Shown: positions 60,119 to 64,000 of the stretch, one piece after another
How positions within the stretch are numbered: position 1 is the first letter of the stretch
Layout: each line of letters opens with the position of its first letter
Assembly (NCBI GenBank): GCA_015143295.1
Contig: CM026564.1
Span: forward strand, 13,194,416 to 13,258,415
DNA from: Tetracentron sinense
Lineage: Eukaryota > Streptophyta > Magnoliopsida > Trochodendrales > Trochodendraceae
Direction of reading: 5' to 3'
DNA length: 64,000 bases
The notes under the pieces: generated by a model
Databases searched by the model: none
What the model was told of the DNA's origin: nothing
Seen by the model: only the letters and a program-made list of their open reading frames with translations
Position numbers and translations under genes: made by a program

Positions 60119-60196
<78 letters not shown>
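60119..60196. repeat. (TC)n(TA)n compound microsatellite
   Basis: About 25 TC units are followed by about 14 TA units, directly adjoining the 3' end of the antisense Helitron at 60197. Poly-Arg/Glu frames here are artefacts. Confidence 0.95.
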
Positions 60197-60197
<1 letters not shown>

Positions 60198-61908
60198 TAG
60201 CAAAAATCCCGTGCAAATGCACAGGGTGTTAAACGAAAATGAATAAACGAAAAATATTATGAGAAAATTAAAAATAGACAGTAAGAAAGAATATAAAAAT
60301 AAAATAGAAGAAAAATGATGATAGTTTAATCATCTCTTGTGAGATTTTTCATATGTATCCTATTAAAAGTAGCTAATTTAATCATTTAAAAATTCATAAT
60401 TTTATTGTTATATATAAATTTTTATCTTATTATTATATAACTTCAAGAAAGTAAGTTTGCATCATTATAAAAAAAAATTTTATCTCATCTCATCTAAAAA
60501 TTTAATGTGTCAAAATTATTTAAAAGTTTTAGAGATGATGATATTTCTTGTAAATAAATAAGTTCTTTAACTATTTAAATAATTAGTTATTAAAAAGAAA
60601 AGTTTACATAGAAGAGAAAATGTTAATCTCTTCCTATTCTTCAACCCGAAACAATATCTGATTAAATTTTTTTCTAATGAGACTCACTTTAACGTTACCA
60701 CTGATTTGCATAATATAACAAAATACAAAATAAAAATCAAATAGAGATACCATGTCAAGAAACTCAATTTCTTATAGAGTATTTACTAATTAGAGAGTTA
60801 ATATAATTAATTATAACCTAAGTAAATCAATATAATTTATATATATTTATATTTATTTATATATAAGGAGAGATTTAGGGTAGACTATTATTTTAGGAAA
60901 TTAAGATCTCGTTCTTTCATATATTATTATTATTATTATTATTATTATTTACAATTAATTGAGAGATGAAGAACTTTAGATGAAACTACATGACACTTTA
61001 ACACCAATGAATATCAAGAATAATTTGAATTTCATTTTTTACTCCTCATATCAATGATAGTGTGAATCTCATTAATTCTAGTGAGAATAATCTATGGTAT
61101 TTCAAATCACTACTTCAAGAGAAAAATAGAAGACCCAAAATACTGTCTAAAATGCACTAATACTCTGCCAAAGCTCCATGTAGAGACCTATAAGTATAAA
61201 GATGAGTAATGTCAGAACCAGAACCTGATAGCTTCCAATAGCATCAAATTACCCAAAATATAGTACCCGAAAATGCACTCATGCCATAATGCACCCAAAC
61301 TTAAGAACTTCTTAATAGCTGCTGTGAAAACAAACTTCTTAAGATTTCCACTCTAGATGCTCCAATGTTTAGGAAATACCTCTCTGCTGAACAATACTAA
61401 CTAAAATGTACAACATGCAAAATCTTTACATGTTTGAGAATGAAAAGTGTCTTGTGGATTTGTCTACTATTTGTAGGGGATTAGGGAAAAGGTAGATCAA
61501 GAGTTAGAAAATTTAAGGGTGGTAAATGTTACAATTTAATAAATTACAATTAAAGAATGAGAATGTGGAGGGAAGGAAGAAGAGACCCTTAGACTTCATA
61601 TTTTAATAATTTAAATGTAACAACTTAATTAGTTACAATTAAATAATAGAATTAGAAGAAAAAATAATATTTATTGTTACAATTTAATTAATTGTAATTA
61701 AAAATAAATAAAATGTGAGTGGGTGAAGGTGAGCAATTAACCTATCACTTAATTAGGAAGGAAAAACAATAATTAAAAGGGTGACGTGGCATTTTCTTAT
61801 TGGATCAATTAGAAAATTAGAAGATATGATGCATTAACCAGAATAGAAAATAGAGGCCAATGAGATATGCCACGTGGAACCAACCAGCATATAGTATTAG
61901 TATATAGA
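60197..61908 (-). mobile_element. Non-autonomous Helitron 3 (antisense)
   Basis: On the minus strand it starts TCTATATACTAATACTATAT at 61908, preceded by A, with CCACGTGG shortly after. It ends with the hairpin CCTGTGCATTTGCACGGG and ATTTTTGCTAG at 60197, followed by T. It is 1712 bp, very AT-rich, with an (ATT)n tract at 60925-60950. There is no Rep/helicase and no coding frame of note. Confidence 0.7.
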
Positions 61909-61914
61909 TATATA

Positions 61915-63377
61915 CTAGCAAACACCCCGTGCAATGCACGGGTCAAAAGTTAAGTTTTAAAAAAAAACGAAAAGAGTCAAAAATTTTAAATAAGAAATTA
62001 AAAATACACATCTAATAGGAAGTTAAAAATATCTGGAGTAGAAAACATTAATTAAAAATTTTGGAGGAAAAAAATGATTTTTTCATTTTTCCTGATTTTT
62101 TTTTTGGTGAAAAGTCTAGGGTTAGGGGTTAGTATCTGCTCAACTCAAAATGTGGGGAAATCAGAACGCCCACCCTTGCGGGACTCGATGCCAGATTCAC
62201 CCTCATAAGAAGGGGTATATTACCTTTGGGTTATTCCCATGGTTTGTTCATTTTCCTTTTAACTTGACATATAATGAGAAATCGGGTAGATACCATATTT
62301 CCAAGCTCTGCCTTGACTTTGTGTGAAAATATTAAATGAGCTAGAGAAATGACCCAGAAGACCGAACCCATCCCCTATAGGGTGACCAAATAACCGAGTT
62401 TCTACTAGTAGAAGGGTGTCCATATTTTGCTATCTATTGCAGATAAATTTCATAACTAATAGGATTAGGAAACACTGAAAATGAAGACATTAAACTTCTC
62501 TTCCGTTACATTCGCTACCTGATCAATTGTATCAAAAGGTAAATATGCAGTTCCCAAATCATGAGTGGCTGCAATGTGAATGGAAAAACATCTTGAGCCA
62601 TTCAATATATTGGAAACAAACCATACGAAAGTTGTATTCTTAAGTTTCAATTAAGATGAGTATAACGTAGCATGTCCTTTCATTCTAAGATCTAAAAATC
62701 CTTCTCACATCAGCACTACATCTTTCCTCATTACCACTATACTATATACATATAATCCTCAAGAAAACATAACCACGAACACGGGTGAATGCCAAGAAGT
62801 ACTTGAAGACTAGGTTCCAATACATAAACATATTACCAAACAGTTTACATGCATGGCGGAAAAGCGGTTGGTTTGTTTATCAAATGTGTGGCTACATTAG
62901 TGATGCCAAGTGTAGATAAATACCTATATAGTTCATGCCAAATTGATGATCATTATGTTACTACCTACCAACATTCAGTACCGAACCAATTTAAGATCCC
63001 AATCATGTAAGAGTTCAAATAACAATATGACTAATAAAATGATGATCATGCAATTGCTACAAACAAATGTAAAATAATTCGAAAAAGAAAGGAAAATGAC
63101 TGTTGTGAACATGAACTACGAAACATATATCATGAAAATGTCAAAAATGAAGAAGAATAAAAATAAAGGAAGAAATGATCTTCGTTATCAAAGTAGAATC
63201 CTAAAACAGTAACCAAAAAGGTTTCATGATTCAAAAAAGGATAATCAAACAATGAAATGAAGAAGAAAATGTCCAACTAAAAGTATATCGAAACTAGTGC
63301 CACAATTTCTGTTGATAAACTCCATCACAAGAGAGAGAAATGGGAAATCCAAAATGGCCATGAGTGGGAACATGCAT
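61915..63377 (-). mobile_element. Non-autonomous Helitron 4 (antisense, truncated at 5' side)
   Basis: The minus-strand 3' end is the hairpin CCCGTGCATTGCACGGG plus GTGTTTGCTAG at 61915, followed by T. It is a close copy of the 3' third of Helitron 2 (46200-47672), including the 61-codon frame and the tRNA-like segment. The match stops at 63377 (CATGCAT), where an antisense LTR begins; the 5' portion should lie beyond that insertion, outside the window. It is six bp from Helitron 3 and in the same orientation. Confidence 0.75.
62465..62650 (-). other. Conserved 61-codon open frame within Helitron 4, unknown
   Basis: It is the same frame as 46932-47117 (LKNTTFVWFVSNILNGS..), open over the same length with about six amino-acid changes and no stop. 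Its function is not recognised; see the copy in Helitron 2. Confidence 0.4.
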
Positions 63378-64000
63378 TGAAGGGGGATCCGGATAAAAAT
63401 TTATGTGGAAAACAAGATCCCCTAGATCTTAACACCATAGAAAACATCAAATATTATCTAAAAGTTTTAGTCATATCACCTCGGTGAATGATGTTCACCA
63501 TTGAAGCTTAAATCCACTCGAATCGTCAGAACTCTTTGTAGAGATTTCTCTAAAAAATACTCGAAGCTCGATCCTTATTATTCGCTATCCCCATGAAGCT
63601 TTAGAATCTTTCTTTGGAATTGAAGAAGCAAGAGGAAGAAGATGGAGCAATGGTGTAGACTTTCTATCACCCACAACCTTAAGGTTCAAAACCCTTAAGT
63701 TGCAAAACCCAACTTGAAGCACCCTTAGTAGCTCACAAAATTCCCTAGGGGAGACCCTAGGAGCTCACGGTTTGGAGAGAGAGGAGAGAGTGAGTGAAAA
63801 AAATTCTGGAGAATTATGAATATCTTCTCCTCCATGAATTGGGTGTTGGGGGTATATATAGATTGGATCTAATCCAAATCCTACTCCAACTTGATCTTAT
63901 CCCTTATGAATTATTTATCAATAATAACTCTTATTATTAATTAAACAATATCCTAGTTTATCTATAACTACTTTAGTTATAGCAAACCTACTAATTAAAG
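63378..64000 (-). repeat. Antisense LTR (copia-like), 3' end inside Helitron 4
   Basis: On the minus strand it ends CGGATCCCCTTCA at 63378, a TG...CA-type LTR end, and runs off the window. From 63668 on it matches 2865 onward (AGGTTCAAAACCC, CCCAACTTG, AGCTCAC, then the CTAACTACTTTAGTTATAG stretch). The Helitron sequence beyond it cannot be seen, so the target duplication is unknown. Confidence 0.55.

Overview
This is an AT-rich stretch of an angiosperm nuclear genome, probably a dicot; no single sequence feature fixes the genus. The plant call rests on one intron-rich gene for a chloroplast enzyme and on a typical plant transposon set: chromodomain Ty3/gypsy, copia-type LTRs, LINE relics, a Tip100/RICESLEEPER-like hAT, MULE-like elements, Helitrons and MITEs.

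The only gene that looks functional is PGLP1, chloroplastic 2-phosphoglycolate phosphatase of photorespiration (11066-26136, + strand). Its eleven exons join without a phase error into 364 codons, and all four HAD motifs are present. Its large size comes from introns 7 (4.2 kb) and 8 (6.2 kb). These hold a LINE 3' relic, a 906-bp direct repeat, a LINE ORF1 relic and a 187-bp MITE; intron 9 holds a second MITE.

Layout. 1-7254: nested LTR pieces (gypsy-type LTR tail, antisense LTR piece, copia/SIRE-like 3' end). 7255-9178: MITE-type repeats. 9179-10866: long-TIR MULE-like element carrying a hairpin minisatellite and ending about 200 bp before the PGLP1 ATG. 11066-26136: PGLP1. 26137-28771: LTR and LINE relics. 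28772-41330: an antisense solo LTR (flanked by CTTGC) split by a structurally complete chromodomain gypsy element (31022-41126, flanked by ACTTC). The gypsy element has PBS, gag, a probable intron before protease, RT-RNase H-integrase-chromodomain and PPT, but also two in-frame stops and a frameshift. 41801-47672: two head-to-tail Helitrons. 47673-54955: a Harbinger-like MITE, a small foldback, AT-rich DNA, two related long-TIR elements and a Helitron 3' end. 54964-59094: complete hAT element with a perfect 8-bp TSD and a transposase broken by three stops. 59643-59990: MITE. 60197-63377: two antisense head-to-tail Helitrons, the second cut by an antisense LTR that runs off the window.

The mobile elements do not form a pathway with PGLP1. 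The nesting gives relative ages: the gypsy element is younger than the solo LTR it splits, the small MITE is younger than the LINE it sits in, and the right-edge LTR is younger than the Helitron it cuts. I found no tRNA, rRNA or CRISPR features.
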